Notes under the pieces: generated by a model
Seen by the model: the letters and a program-made list of their open reading frames with translations, nothing else
Database searches by the model: none
Told to the model about the DNA's origin: nothing
NCBI RefSeq assembly: GCF_006265175.1
Contig: NZ_VDCQ01000035.1
Span: 29,550-93,549, forward strand
From: Paenibacillus hemerocallicola
GTDB taxonomy: Bacteria > Bacillota > Bacilli > Paenibacillales > NBRC-103111
DNA length: 64,000 nucleotides
Reading direction: 5' to 3'
Translations under genes and position numbers: made by a program
In this document: positions 34,624-44,049 of the stretch, in pieces
Layout of the letters: each line of letters starts with the position of its first letter
Position numbering within the stretch: the stretch's first letter is position 1

Positions 34624-36388
34624 GGCCTTGCTCCTCCTTCAAAGGGATGATCAGTTCTACTCTCAGTCCTTGGCCGCTTCCGACTCCAAGACGCAGGCCG
34701 CCAGGCTCGCCGAATTTGATGAGAAGGCGCCTGTGCACGTTAACAAGCCCTGTGCTTTCCGTAATGTCATCCGACGACCTCAGCATCAGTCGCAGCTCAT
34801 TCGCTCTCTCCTCCGTCATGCTGCCTCCGTTGTCCTCGACCGCAATCACCAACTGCTCCGGTGTCTTTCGGGCCGTTACATGGACCCAGCCGTCCTTCGC
34901 TTTTTGCTCGAGCCCGTGATGATAAGCGTTCTCCAAAATCGGCTGCAATATGAGACGCGGTATCATCATATCCCCGCAGCCCTCCGGCAGCCCGTCGAAC
35001 CGGGACACGATCCGGTTGGCGAACCGGACGGACTGGATTTCCATATAATTTTTGACATGACTCGCCTCCTTCTCTAGAGGCACCTCTGCCATCCCGTCCC
35101 GCGCAATGTATTGAAAGTAATCCCCAAGATGCTTCGTAAATACGACTACATTGTCATGATCGCGGAGCTGCGCCATTCGGTACAGGATGAAATACGTATT
35201 GTACAAAAAATGCGGGTTGATCTGCGATTGCAGATGGCGCAGCTCGGCCAGCCGCACCCGGTATTGCTGCTCGTATACTTGATGGATCAGCACGTTCAGC
35301 CGCCCGATCATCGCATTGAACTGCTTGTACAAATAGCCGAATTCGTCGTTGGACGAATAGTCAAGGGCGAAATTGAAGTTCCCCTGCTCCACTTTCCGAA
35401 AGGCGCGCACCAACGCTTTCAGCGGCCGGTGAATGATCCGGTATATACCGTAGGAAAACACAAGCATAATCAGCACCGATGCTACGGACAGCACCAGCAG
35501 CCAGGCTTGGAAGTTTTGCAGCGGCTTGTACACGTTTTGCAGCGGTACGAACATGATCAGGCGCGTATCCAGCCGCGTCGATTGCTTCTGCACCACCATG
35601 TACTCCTCGCTGCGGATCGTAACCGTCCAGGCCTCCTCTCCTCCGGTGCCGTCCGACTGCCCGAGCCGGGAGAGGATGTCGTCGCCGATCGTGCCGTCAG
35701 CCGAACCCGCCACGACCCAATGCTCCCGGTTGCCGGCCAGTACGGCTCCGCCCCCTCCGTTCGTGTACTGGCTGAGCTTGGCAGCCATCGCTTGCCGGGA
35801 CACCTCGACCGACAATAAAAAGAGCGGCTGCCGGTATCCATTCAAAATGGCGTCGGGGTAGGAGACGCTTATAAAGATCCGGTTTTGCCACAGCTGGAAC
35901 GGCGCCTCGAACAGGTTGACCGCCCGGGCCAACGCTTGAAACTCCGTACGGTCAAACGCGGCGATCACATTGGCATTGGCGGAAACCGTACGATCGATGG
36001 CCGGAATGTATGCGCTGACATTTTCGATGAACTGGCTCGAGTTTTTGAACAGATCGAGCCGGTTTTTTAACCGCAAAATCGCCTGCGTTTTCTCGATATC
36101 CGACATAATTTCGCTGGATGAGCTGAGCTTCAGCAAATCTTCGTCATTTACATATTCTTGAAGCAGCCGGATCGTCCGATCAAAATCCGCATCGAGCATA
36201 TCCATATACAGGTTTACACGGGACGTGAGAGAATTGGCGATTTCATTTTTCACATTGGTTGATCCGTATTCGTTCATCTTCAATCCGATGGCATAGAGCG
36301 GGCTTAATACAAGCAGAAACGTTAGGACTACCTTCGGTAAAATTTGCAACGATCTTAACCGGCTCAACCATAGCCGCGACGTTTTCAT
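34598..36388 (-). CDS. YesM-type sensor histidine kinase
   Basis: A 596-residue kinase with an N-terminal membrane helix, an extracellular sensing region (about 40-290), a second helix (about 295-320), a HAMP segment, and a His_kinase domain with QSQINPHFLYNTYFILYRM near residue 391 carrying the phosphorylated His. An HATPase domain ends the protein (LILQPILENAYHHGL, VAIEDNGG-like VAVEDNGGSM). ATG 36388, 8 bases after GGAGGAG, is chosen; the frame extends 12 codons further upstream. It heads the importer operon from the promoter at 36480-36509. Confidence 0.92.
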   Translation of the reverse strand: MKTSRLWLSRLRSLQILPKVVLTFLLVLSPLYAIGLKMNEYGSTNVKNEIANSLTSRVNLYMDMLDADFDRTIRLLQEYVNDEDLLKLSSSSEIMSDIEKTQAILRLKNRLDLFKNSSQFIENVSAYIPAIDRTVSANANVIAAFDRTEFQALARAVNLFEAPFQLWQNRIFISVSYPDAILNGYRQPLFLLSVEVSRQAMAAKLSQYTNGGGGAVLAGNREHWVVAGSADGTIGDDILSRLGQSDGTGGEEAWTVTIRSEEYMVVQKQSTRLDTRLIMFVPLQNVYKPLQNFQAWLLVLSVASVLIMLVFSYGIYRIIHRPLKALVRAFRKVEQGNFNFALDYSSNDEFGYLYKQFNAMIGRLNVLIHQVYEQQYRVRLAELRHLQSQINPHFLYNTYFILYRMAQLRDHDNVVVFTKHLGDYFQYIARDGMAEVPLEKEASHVKNYMEIQSVRFANRIVSRFDGLPEGCGDMMIPRLILQPILENAYHHGLEQKAKDGWVHVTARKTPEQLVIAVEDNGGSMTEERANELRLMLRSSDDITESTGLVNVHRRLLIKFGEPGGLRLGVGSGQGLRVELIIPLKEEQGLDKNADRG

Positions 36389-36479
36389 TTGATCGCTCCT
36401 CCAGTTTAAAGCACCACGGCGCACGACGGCTTGCTGACGATAGCTCCCCCTCCTGGCTCGCTTCGACGATTCTGACTCG

Positions 36480-36509
36480 ATTCTATTTCCCGTATGCCTC
36501 TAAAGTCAA
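36480..36509 (-). promoter_or_regulatory. Predicted sigma-A promoter of the YesM/YesN importer operon
   Basis: On the minus strand TTGACT (36509-36504), an 18-base spacer and TAGAAT (36485-36480), about 90 bases upstream of the kinase start. No gene is seen between 36389 and 36654. Confidence 0.55.
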
Positions 36510-36654
36510 TACAGTCAGCCTTTGTCAAAATCGCTGGCATACGCCGAGCGCTCGAGAATACCGAGGTGTCGCATGAAGAACAAAGACAGCCGAATATCTC
36601 GAAAGAGAGCTCGCGGCCACCAGTACAGGAATACCTATTACATGTAAAGAAAGA

Positions 36655-36687
36655 GGAGCCGTCGGCACAACTCAATCCGGCGGCTCC
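36655..36687 (-). terminator. Terminator after the CD3324-like gene
   Basis: GGAGCCGTCGG (36655-36665) pairs with CCGGCGGCTCC (36677-36687), one mismatch, loop 11; on the minus strand the stem is followed by TCTTTCTTT. It lies 12 bases past the stop at 36699. Confidence 0.75.
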
Positions 36688-36698
36688 CGTCTATTGAA

Positions 36699-36974
36699 CT
36701 ACGATAATTCGGTATGCTGTCCATACAAGATTCCTCTTATTCGTTCCTCGCTCAAATAATACATTTCCGCAAGCTCCGCTACGCTTGTGCCGTCCATATA
36801 TTGACGGAAAATTTCGTTATTTCTGTGTTCGATTTCGGCGCGTGAGCCGCTCTTTTTTCCCCACCCGATCCTTTCGGTTTGAGGGATATATAGATGCTCG
36901 CCTCTCACATATTTCTGAATTTCTCGAATCAAGCTTTCGGGCAGCACGTCGCGTGCGTTTTTGTATTTACTCAT
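36699..36974 (-). CDS. Small CD3324-family helix-turn-helix protein
   Basis: A 91-residue protein resembling the Firmicutes CD3324 family: an N-terminal helix (NARDVLPESLIREIQKYV), the conserved block GEHLYIPQTERIGWGKKSG, and a C-terminal HTH-like region (GTSVAELAEMYYLSEERIRG). It probably binds DNA, perhaps as a small transcription factor. The start overlaps the end of the GNAT gene by 8 bases, so the two are co-transcribed. No target is known. Confidence 0.85.
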   Translation of the reverse strand: MSKYKNARDVLPESLIREIQKYVRGEHLYIPQTERIGWGKKSGSRAEIEHRNNEIFRQYMDGTSVAELAEMYYLSEERIRGILYGQHTELS

Positions 36975-37905
36975 GTCCCGTATCGAGCATTTTAGCCAGC
37001 CCGAAGAAGTGACTGTTGATCTGGTCGAAGCCTTCCCGAACCATGAGCGTAAACGTATCGACTTCCTTCAAAGACATGAGCGAGTTAACGGCGTGCAAAT
37101 CCAGCTGCTTTATCGACCATAACGCTCCTTGCAGGAATCTCCGCTTTTCCGCGCGGGGGAGTTCAAATTTCGGTCTAAAATGGACGTTAAAGGCGGCTCC
37201 AAAAAGCTGGCCGTTCGGATTCTCTATGACCTTGTAATAAGCGACAGCGGTAATTTCGTTTTCTGTGTTTCTCATCGTCAGCACAACGTTGCTGGGCTTG
37301 GCCGCTCGGAACTGGAATTTAAATATATACGCATTAGTTACGCTGTCGTCGTCCAGCAGCATCCGATGTATTTCATCCAGGCTCAGCGATTCCGTTTGAA
37401 TCGATTCGGTGTCCAGATGCTCAGGAGAGTTCCATTCGTTCAATAGAAGTTGCGCGGAAACGCGTAAATGCGGATCGATGTTGTGAAAACCTAGACGCTC
37501 CAGCCAAGCGATTTCACGGTTATAAATTTGACCGAATTCCGTGAACACAAAGTATGTCAGCCGTTCCCCCCCGCTTTCGATCACGGACTTCGTACACCTT
37601 TCCAACAACTCGGTCAGAATTGGCTGGGAATCCCGATCTTCGATGAAGTACATCATGTGCCCATCTTTACCACGAAATTCGACGCTCATAAAAGCGATAA
37701 TCTTAGATTCCGCTTCCGCGACAAATCCTTTAAGGTTCAGCGTTGGTTCCTGCTCGCTTGGAAAAAACAAGCTTCGAACTCGGTCCGGGTTACGGGGAAA
37801 AGCCTGAATTTTCCTGTTTGCCATCAGATTACAAACACGTTCAAAGTCATCCTCTTGTCTAAGCTCTCTAATCGAATACTGCGGCTGTAATTCCAATCCG
37901 ATCAT
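36967..37905 (-). CDS. GNAT-family N-acetyltransferase-like protein
   Basis: A 312-residue protein with an N-terminal GNAT domain (about 10-150: YSIRELRQEDDFERVCNLM, LKGFVAEAESKIIAFMSVEF, WLERLGFHNID) and a second, poorly conserved half (VTNAYIFKFQFRAAKPSN, ITAVAYYKVIENPNGQLFGA) that may be a degenerate second GNAT fold. The start is uncertain: ATG 37905 abuts its GGGAG site, whereas a TTG nine bases later is spaced normally. Substrate unknown. Confidence 0.75.
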   Translation of the reverse strand: MIGLELQPQYSIRELRQEDDFERVCNLMANRKIQAFPRNPDRVRSLFFPSEQEPTLNLKGFVAEAESKIIAFMSVEFRGKDGHMMYFIEDRDSQPILTELLERCTKSVIESGGERLTYFVFTEFGQIYNREIAWLERLGFHNIDPHLRVSAQLLLNEWNSPEHLDTESIQTESLSLDEIHRMLLDDDSVTNAYIFKFQFRAAKPSNVVLTMRNTENEITAVAYYKVIENPNGQLFGAAFNVHFRPKFELPRAEKRRFLQGALWSIKQLDLHAVNSLMSLKEVDTFTLMVREGFDQINSHFFGLAKMLDTGHE

Positions 37906-38295
37906 CTCCCTTTTGGTTTAGGATGATTTTATTATGCGGGATAGAAAAGACAAGGGAAATCTTGTATTTTTTTATAAAAATAATCGAACAAGGAGTGAGC
38001 TTAACTCGTCCTGTCGTGTATGCCATATCCGACATCGGCATCGTTTCCCCGGCTTCCGCCGCCATAACCGCAACCGCGATTGCAATCGAAGCGCCTTGCA
38101 GGCAACCCCCGAAACCCACGATTCCTCCCTGTGCGGAACCGCGGATTTTTCGTCTGGCGCCCGAAAAACGCCTCCGCGCTTAACAATAATCCATACAATC
38201 TGGAACCGTTTGTTTATATAATTCGCCCCGTTTCTTTCCAATAATGAGAATAAAAGCGGTTATTCATAACCATTCACATTGGCAAGGGGGCAAAT
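37906..38295. other. Intergenic stretch with no supportable gene
   Basis: Several short open frames overlap on both strands here, but none has a ribosome site plus a recognisable or compositionally convincing product. I see no hairpin followed by a T-run. Confidence 0.5.
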
Positions 38296-38598
38296 ATGGC
38301 AATAAAGATTACAGGATTGAAGCTGCTCGGGTTATACGGAGCTGTCGTTTTGATCACATCATGCGGTGTTTCGAAAAAAGGAGCCGAAGAGGATCCCGCT
38401 TCGGGAGCCGCTCCGATCGTTCCCGCCGAGCAAGTCGTATTGGTCGCGATCCGCAATGCGACCGCCGACGGAGTTTTATACGGACTCCCCTATCTCATAC
38501 AAGTCAACGGTTTTTACTACTTCTCCCGTTTGGACAATGCTGACCAAAATCCTGGCCACTTTTCCGTTTCTCCAATCGCTAACCGCCGATGGGTATAA
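38296..38598 (+). CDS. Small hypothetical lipoprotein
   Basis: A 100-residue open frame with a good AAGGGGGC site 5 bases before ATG. The N-terminus looks like a lipoprotein signal (KITGLKLLGLYGAVVLITSC, lipobox ITSC at residue 23), followed by a polar linker and a short beta-rich stretch (VVLVAIRNATADGVLYGLPY, NGFYYFSRLD). I do not recognise the family. It lies upstream of a sigma-factor/anti-sigma pair on the same strand, 205 bases away. Confidence 0.5.
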   Translation: MAIKITGLKLLGLYGAVVLITSCGVSKKGAEEDPASGAAPIVPAEQVVLVAIRNATADGVLYGLPYLIQVNGFYYFSRLDNADQNPGHFSVSPIANRRWV

Positions 38599-38803
38599 TT
38601 CTACTGTACGGCTTCCCCCACGGGCAACCGCCCGCAACACGAACCCGGCCTCAAGAAGGCGATGTCCAGCCCACAAAGAATCGAACGTTACGGCTCCAAG
38701 CCCAGCTTTACGTTAAGGTATACTATTCAGGACGAAACAAAATTTTAAATTCAATTGTAACGAAATATAAATTTCTAAGATATATAGTCAAGGGGGTGAG
38801 AGA

Positions 38804-39283
38804 GTGGCGGAGGATATGGAGAACATTTATAAAGACTATGCAAAAAGTGTCTACAGATATTTGCTTAGCCTTACTCATGATGAAGATTTAGCCGAGGAAT
38901 TAACGGAGGAAACATTTTACCGCGCTGTATACTCTATTCATACCTATAACGGCTCCTGCAAAATAAGTGTATGGCTTTGCCAGATCGCCAAGCATATTTG
39001 GTATCAGGAGCTTGAAAAAAAGAAAAAGTATTCAAGCCTTGAGTTGCATGAATATATTCCTTCGCCGAGCATGTCGCCGGAGGAAGCCACGCTGTTTCAG
39101 AGCAACAAAATGGAATTGTATAGAGCCATCCACCAATTGAGTGAACCTATGCGGGAAATTGTCCATATGCGAATATCTGGCGAATTTTCTTTCGCAGAAA
39201 TAGGCGAAATACTTGGCAAAAGCGAAAACTGGGCACGCGTCACTTTCTACCGAGCCAAACAAAAACTTATGGAGGTGCTATAA
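38804..39283 (+). CDS. ECF-type RNA polymerase sigma factor
   Basis: A 159-residue sigma-70 family protein: region 2 (DYAKSVYRYLLSLTHDEDLA, EELTEETFYRAVYSI) and region 4 (LSEPMREIVHMRISGEFSFA, EIGEILGKSENWARVTFYRA). The GTG at 38804 is chosen, 7 bases after AGGGGG; the next ATG is four codons later. It ends one base before the anti-sigma start. An AT-rich region with TGTAAC about 45 bases upstream could be its own autoregulated promoter, but this is only suggestive. Confidence 0.92.
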   Translation: MAEDMENIYKDYAKSVYRYLLSLTHDEDLAEELTEETFYRAVYSIHTYNGSCKISVWLCQIAKHIWYQELEKKKKYSSLELHEYIPSPSMSPEEATLFQSNKMELYRAIHQLSEPMREIVHMRISGEFSFAEIGEILGKSENWARVTFYRAKQKLMEVL

Positions 39284-39901
39284 ATGACCAAATGCCATAT
39301 TGTTCAAGACCTGTTACCAAGTTATATAGACGGATTGGTCAGCGCGGAAACAGAAGCCGACATCCATCAACACTTGCAGGAATGCGATGCATGCCGTGCT
39401 CTTCATGCCAAGTTGTCCGCTCCAATCGAGAACGCCACTTCCCAAACCGATAAAAAGGAAATTGACTTTCTGAAGAAAGTAAGAAAAAAAACAACAAAAA
39501 AAATGGTGGTGGGACTGGCGGTATCCCTACTAATTTTTGCATCGTTGACTTACTTTCTAGCCATAGGCTCCCCCGTCAGCAAGGAGGATCTTATCTATAC
39601 GACCAATGTCGTGGGCGACGAGTGGCGAATGGATCTTGAGCTAACAAACGGCAAGGCCTTGCTTGTGAGGACAGAGCCGATTTATGGTGAAGAAAATAGC
39701 AAGGGTATCAAGCCTGTTGTCGGCATTGTTGTAAAGCCCTACCAATTGCTGCCTTCACCGCTCTTGGAAGGCGACAATAAAACCTTTATGTTTGGCAGCA
39801 CGATTACTAGTTTTAACGAGCATGATTATAAAATCATTCTTCGGCTAGGAGACGGTGACATTGTTTATACGTCAGCTAATTATGACAAGCAGCAACCCTA
39901 A
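39284..39901 (+). CDS. Membrane anti-sigma factor with zinc-finger domain
   Basis: A 205-residue protein with an N-terminal ZAS/zf-HC2 anti-sigma domain (His30-x3-Cys34-x2-Cys37 in HQHLQECDAC), a basic linker, one membrane helix (about 75-96, MVVGLAVSLLIFASLTYFLA) and an extracellular part of about 110 residues. It directly follows the sigma-factor gene with an AGGTG ribosome site inside the sigma end. It should hold the sigma factor inactive until an outside signal releases it. Confidence 0.9.
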   Translation: MTKCHIVQDLLPSYIDGLVSAETEADIHQHLQECDACRALHAKLSAPIENATSQTDKKEIDFLKKVRKKTTKKMVVGLAVSLLIFASLTYFLAIGSPVSKEDLIYTTNVVGDEWRMDLELTNGKALLVRTEPIYGEENSKGIKPVVGIVVKPYQLLPSPLLEGDNKTFMFGSTITSFNEHDYKIILRLGDGDIVYTSANYDKQQP

Positions 39902-40076
39902 CCGCTTAGAAGACTAAAGGGTCAAGGCAAAGCAATTATTGCGTACTTGTACTCATGGCCGCTTTCTTATCGTTGGCGAATCCCATACTTTTTTTCTTGA
40001 AAATTTTCAGGACAAGTATCAGCAGATCGGATACTATTTGATGGTATGTTTTCTGACACACAGTCTGAACATCCAA

Positions 40077-40103
40077 AAGGCCGCCGAAGCAATCGGCGGC
40101 CTT
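40077..40103 (-). terminator. Terminator after the FG-GAP gene (locus B)
   Basis: AAGGCCGCCGA (40077-40087) pairs perfectly with TCGGCGGCCTT (40093-40103), loop 5. The minus-strand side reads CCTTTTGG. It lies about 95 bases past the stop of the FG-GAP gene; it may also act on plus-strand transcription from the anti-sigma gene. Confidence 0.75.
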
Positions 40104-40196
40104 GCTAGTGATTGAACTATCGAACCCGCTTGAAAGAGCTGATCATCATATCATACAACGAGACGTCCATTTCCGTAATTAATTCGATGCTCATGA

Positions 40197-42182
40197 TCAT
40201 GAAATCGTTTTCCAATAGCTCGCCACTCCCGGCTCGCCTCCAGCGTAAACAAGCTCCAGTTCGCCATCGCCGTCCAAATCCAGTACGCGTTTGAGCAGCG
40301 CCATACCAGGCACGACCTTGCCCGTATAGTGCAATCCGACCGGACTTGCCGTTTTGTATACCCGGGCGGTCTGCATGTCTGCGCCGGACATGATGATCAC
40401 TTCTTTGGAACCGTCGTTGTCCAGATCGACGGCTTGAATCTCGATCATTCTATTCGTGGTCGCGATCAACTCGTGACCGGTAATCGGCAGGTTTCGGGCC
40501 GGTTCGAGGATCGGCAGTCCGTCGGGTCCGACTCCTTTATTGAGCATGTAGTAGATGCCCGCTCCGGGATTCGGGTCGAAATGGAATCCCCCCTGGTACG
40601 TCGCTCCGCCAACGACCAAATCTTCGAGCCCGTCTCCATTCAGATCGACGGCGGCCGGACATACCCGGTTATGAATGCGGATAACATTGCCGTCACAGTC
40701 CTTCAGCGGACCGACGGACCGAAACTTGAATGTCCCGTCGCGCACCGCTTCGCCGTCGTCGACCAGCAAGTACAGCAAGCCTTTGTCGCTTCCCGCAATT
40801 AGATGCTGGCGTCCGCTGCCGTCGAAGTCCCATTTGGCGATTTGATGGAAGCCGCTTTCCGGGGACTCCTGCGCGTCCGTTTCGCCTTCCATGCGGAAAA
40901 CGCCATCCTGGTCTTCCACAGCTTTTCTTTCCGGCGATAAATAAACGCCATCAGCCGTATTCGTAATTTCGCGCACCTCGATGTGCGTCCACGTGCTGTC
41001 CGCCAAATATCGTTTCCCGGTTCGCCGGTCATCCAGCACTTCGGAATAATTGTACCCGGACGTAACCACGTTCCGGCCGCTGATCGGACCGATGCAGGCA
41101 TATTCCGGCACGATGCCGCCACACTGTTTATTCCTGAGCCTCAGAATATGAGTTCCCGCCGTAAGCAGCAGATCGTTGCGTCCATTCGAAACGTCCACAA
41201 TCAGCTTCGCATGCAAGGAAAACAGCCCGAACATCGACTTTTCCAGTCCGTCGATCCTCACTTCGCCCAGATTTCGGAAAACAGGCTTTCCGTTGTCGGT
41301 TGCAGTTACCCGCTGCAAATAGATCAGCTTCGGCAGCCCGTAACCGGCCAGCACGAGCAGATCGTCGGAACCGGTCTGCGGATTGCGATAGAGCGCGGGT
41401 CTTGTAAAATAGCCTTGCAAATGCCGACTGTTCTCGAGCCCTTCTCCCAATAAAAAAGGAGCCCCGTTCTCGTCGCAAATTTTCTCGCCAGGCCGGGCGT
41501 ATTCCGTACCATACTTTTCCAAATAGGTTTTCCCGTACACCGCCTTCGATTCCGCCCAAGGCTTCGTATACGGCGTGCCGGCATACCGCGGCTTCCCGTC
41601 TCCGCCGCTTTCGTCGGGCAGCCACCATAAATTTCCGTACATATCGCCGACGATCAGATCGATTGAGGAGCGGTACGGATTCGGGTATACCATCGGGTAT
41701 ATATAATTGTAGAACAGCGGATCGACATAGCCGCCACCATCGCCCGACTTATGGTATGGATTGTCGTGAGGAATGTTGAGCAGCAGGCCCGAACGGCTGT
41801 CCCGGACGGTCTCCGCGTATTCGAACATTACGTCCGGATACGTTCCTTTGCGTTTGAACAAATACAGAAATCCGTGCCGGTCGGACACGATCAGGTCGTC
41901 CTCGCCGTCCCGGTTCCAGTCGGCGGGGATTCCCATGGTCGGGACAAATTTGTTTTTGCATACCAGCTTCGGCGGAGTGTTCAACTCGTCTTCGTGCAAT
42001 TGGTCGGTCGGATATAGATAAATCCCCGTCCAAATTCGGCTGAGGAGCAGATCGTTCGCTCGCCCATCCGACCAGTTGACGATGGCACCCGCCATGACGA
42101 GACCGAATGCGACTGGTCCGTATTCGGTCTTGATCGGAATTGGTTCGCCGAATTGTAACGCATGTTCCACCGATTCTGTCAT
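40197..42182 (-). CDS. FG-GAP/VCBS-repeat propeller protein
   Basis: A 661-residue protein built of FG-GAP-like blades with calcium-binding DxDxDG loops: DWNRDGEDDLIV, DLNGDGLEDLVV, DLDNDGSKEVII and DLDGDGELELVY. No signal peptide, lipobox or membrane helix is visible, which is odd for a family usually outside the cell. ATG 42182 has GGAGGT 6 bases upstream. It is the last gene of locus B after the sialidase-fold gene (45 bases). Candidate roles include polysaccharide binding or a lyase related to propeller rhamnogalacturonan lyases; I cannot assign one. Confidence 0.8.
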   Translation of the reverse strand: MTESVEHALQFGEPIPIKTEYGPVAFGLVMAGAIVNWSDGRANDLLLSRIWTGIYLYPTDQLHEDELNTPPKLVCKNKFVPTMGIPADWNRDGEDDLIVSDRHGFLYLFKRKGTYPDVMFEYAETVRDSRSGLLLNIPHDNPYHKSGDGGGYVDPLFYNYIYPMVYPNPYRSSIDLIVGDMYGNLWWLPDESGGDGKPRYAGTPYTKPWAESKAVYGKTYLEKYGTEYARPGEKICDENGAPFLLGEGLENSRHLQGYFTRPALYRNPQTGSDDLLVLAGYGLPKLIYLQRVTATDNGKPVFRNLGEVRIDGLEKSMFGLFSLHAKLIVDVSNGRNDLLLTAGTHILRLRNKQCGGIVPEYACIGPISGRNVVTSGYNYSEVLDDRRTGKRYLADSTWTHIEVREITNTADGVYLSPERKAVEDQDGVFRMEGETDAQESPESGFHQIAKWDFDGSGRQHLIAGSDKGLLYLLVDDGEAVRDGTFKFRSVGPLKDCDGNVIRIHNRVCPAAVDLNGDGLEDLVVGGATYQGGFHFDPNPGAGIYYMLNKGVGPDGLPILEPARNLPITGHELIATTNRMIEIQAVDLDNDGSKEVIIMSGADMQTARVYKTASPVGLHYTGKVVPGMALLKRVLDLDGDGELELVYAGGEPGVASYWKTIS

Positions 42183-42227
42183 TGTGTACCTCCACGAAAT
42201 TTTGATTTTGATTTGGAAGCTTGTCGT

Positions 42228-44033
42228 TCAACTTATAAGCCGGATGAACAAGTTCGCCTCCGCGCTCAATGTTGTTGATGCCATTTCCGATAGGAGCTGT
42301 TGTCCCAACACGGACGGAGCGTTGATGGTTTGCAGGAAATCCTGCAAATAGGCAGCCGCATCCGTATTGGCGTTTTGACTTACAAGCTGTTGAATGGTCG
42401 TCAAGCGATACGTCAGTTGATCGGCGAATACGGCGTTGATTTGACCTGCCTGCTCGTATTGCTCGATCTGATCCAGCATGGCGCCCGCCGTACCGGTATC
42501 GGCGGGGACGAACAAGGAAAACTCGGCCAAAATATCTGTGCCCCTCGATTCCACTATTTCAACTTTTGCGTATTTCGCATAAACGGGCTGATTAAGGACG
42601 ACATATTCCATTTCATTCGTAATGACGTAGTCGAAGGCGGCTACCGGACTGCCCCAGCTCACGCCGTCGGCGGACAAATAGATGTTGGCGGTCTCCTCGT
42701 AGCCCGGCTTCAGCACGACTCCGATTTTGCTGATCGGATAAGACTGATCCATCTCGATCGACCAGTATGCGCCTTCTCCCGTCTGCACCTTGGCGGCGGA
42801 ATACGTGTACGAAGGGTTGCCGTCGATCGCACCGTGCGGCTCATAGTAGCTCGGCGTATAGTTCATATCCGTCGTAATCTGCAAGTTACCGTTCGCATAC
42901 ATCCTCCACAAATCAAGTTTTCCGGTTGCGCTGTCCCAGTAGGTCGTCGGCGCCTCATAGTCCATAAAATCGTTCACCGTGCTAAACGTTCCGCCAACGT
43001 GTTTGGCGCAGGCGTCGTAGTACACCGTAAAAATACGCCCGTCGTCGAGTCGAATACTGCTAGGATAACTCTCGTCATTGCAATGCCCGGCATACATCAT
43101 GACCCGTTCCGATACGGGAGTCCCGTCCGCCTGAACGATCTGGCCGACGACCGGGCGGCCGAAAGCGAATTGATCCGAATAGTCGCCCCACATGTGCAGA
43201 ATATTCGAATTGGGATTTCCCGGGTCGAGGACGAGCAGGTTGGACGCATGCGCTTCCAGATCGGTTTGAACGGGCGTCGTCCAGGTCAGGCCGTTATCGT
43301 ACGAATGCGCTTCCTGTGAAAGTGCCCCGGTCCGGATCATGACCATCAAGTGTCCGTTCCCGAGATCGGCCAATGCGGGCTCTACAAAGTTTGACGCGTT
43401 AGCGGGATTCTGAATCTCCACTTCATTCGACCAGCTCACTCCACCGTCGGTGCTTCGGCTAACGAAAGCTTTCCACCAATAATGGCCGGTTTTTTTTCCA
43501 TACAACGGAATTAACAGATCGCCGCTATCCAGCTCCACTATTTTGGAAGTATTCGCTACGCTATGAAATTGCGATTGCACCTTGACCGGACTCGACCAGG
43601 TGAGCCCCCCGTCGTTGGAGCGGACGATGAAGGTGCCTACTGGTTGTGAAGGCGTCTGACTCAGATCCGTCGAGAAATAGCTCAGGAGCAAAGTGCCGTC
43701 GCTTGTCTGCATGATGCTGGGATCGCGGTCGTCGTACACGGAATCCGCCACTGTAACCGGTGCGGACCAGGTCAGACCGTCATCCATGCTCCGGACCATC
43801 GAAATCCGCCCGCTTGGGGAAGAATGGGCGAGACTATCGTAGTAAACGACGATCAAATCCCCATTCTGAAGCTTCTCCACATCCGGGAAGTACGTATTTC
43901 GCGTTCCTCCCTCCGCTACGATCACATCGGGTTGTCCGGATTCGATATCCGCTTTCACCGGCTGGAATGACACCAGAAGCAAACTGAGAAACAACAAAAC
44001 CGACGCAGCACGAACAGTCTTATTTATTTTCAA
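42228..44033 (-). CDS. Secreted sialidase-fold (BNR repeat) protein with discoidin-like and FIMAH-like domains
   Basis: A 601-residue secreted protein. The signal peptide ends near VSFQPVKA. A six-bladed sialidase-type propeller (about 35-390) carries four Asp-boxes: SMDDGLTW, SNDGGLTW, STDGGVSW and SYDNGLTW. The usual sialidase RIP motif is not seen, so true sialidase activity is doubtful. A beta-sandwich resembling F5/8-type C modules follows (about 390-510), then a helical C-terminal region like the FIMAH domains of Paenibacillus surface proteins. The start is a TTG at 44033, 10 bases after AAGGGGCG. It follows the binding-lipoprotein gene by 16 bases. It probably acts on glycans outside the cell. 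Confidence 0.82.
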   Translation of the reverse strand: MKINKTVRAASVLLFLSLLLVSFQPVKADIESGQPDVIVAEGGTRNTYFPDVEKLQNGDLIVVYYDSLAHSSPSGRISMVRSMDDGLTWSAPVTVADSVYDDRDPSIMQTSDGTLLLSYFSTDLSQTPSQPVGTFIVRSNDGGLTWSSPVKVQSQFHSVANTSKIVELDSGDLLIPLYGKKTGHYWWKAFVSRSTDGGVSWSNEVEIQNPANASNFVEPALADLGNGHLMVMIRTGALSQEAHSYDNGLTWTTPVQTDLEAHASNLLVLDPGNPNSNILHMWGDYSDQFAFGRPVVGQIVQADGTPVSERVMMYAGHCNDESYPSSIRLDDGRIFTVYYDACAKHVGGTFSTVNDFMDYEAPTTYWDSATGKLDLWRMYANGNLQITTDMNYTPSYYEPHGAIDGNPSYTYSAAKVQTGEGAYWSIEMDQSYPISKIGVVLKPGYEETANIYLSADGVSWGSPVAAFDYVITNEMEYVVLNQPVYAKYAKVEIVESRGTDILAEFSLFVPADTGTAGAMLDQIEQYEQAGQINAVFADQLTYRLTTIQQLVSQNANTDAAAYLQDFLQTINAPSVLGQQLLSEMASTTLSAEANLFIRLIS

Positions 44034-44049
44034 TTTCGATACACGCCCC

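Noticed and set aside
37923..38183. Overlapping short open frames on both strands after the GNAT gene
   Set aside because: Ala/Pro-rich composition on one strand and Gly/Arg-rich on the other, with no ribosome site fitting a product.
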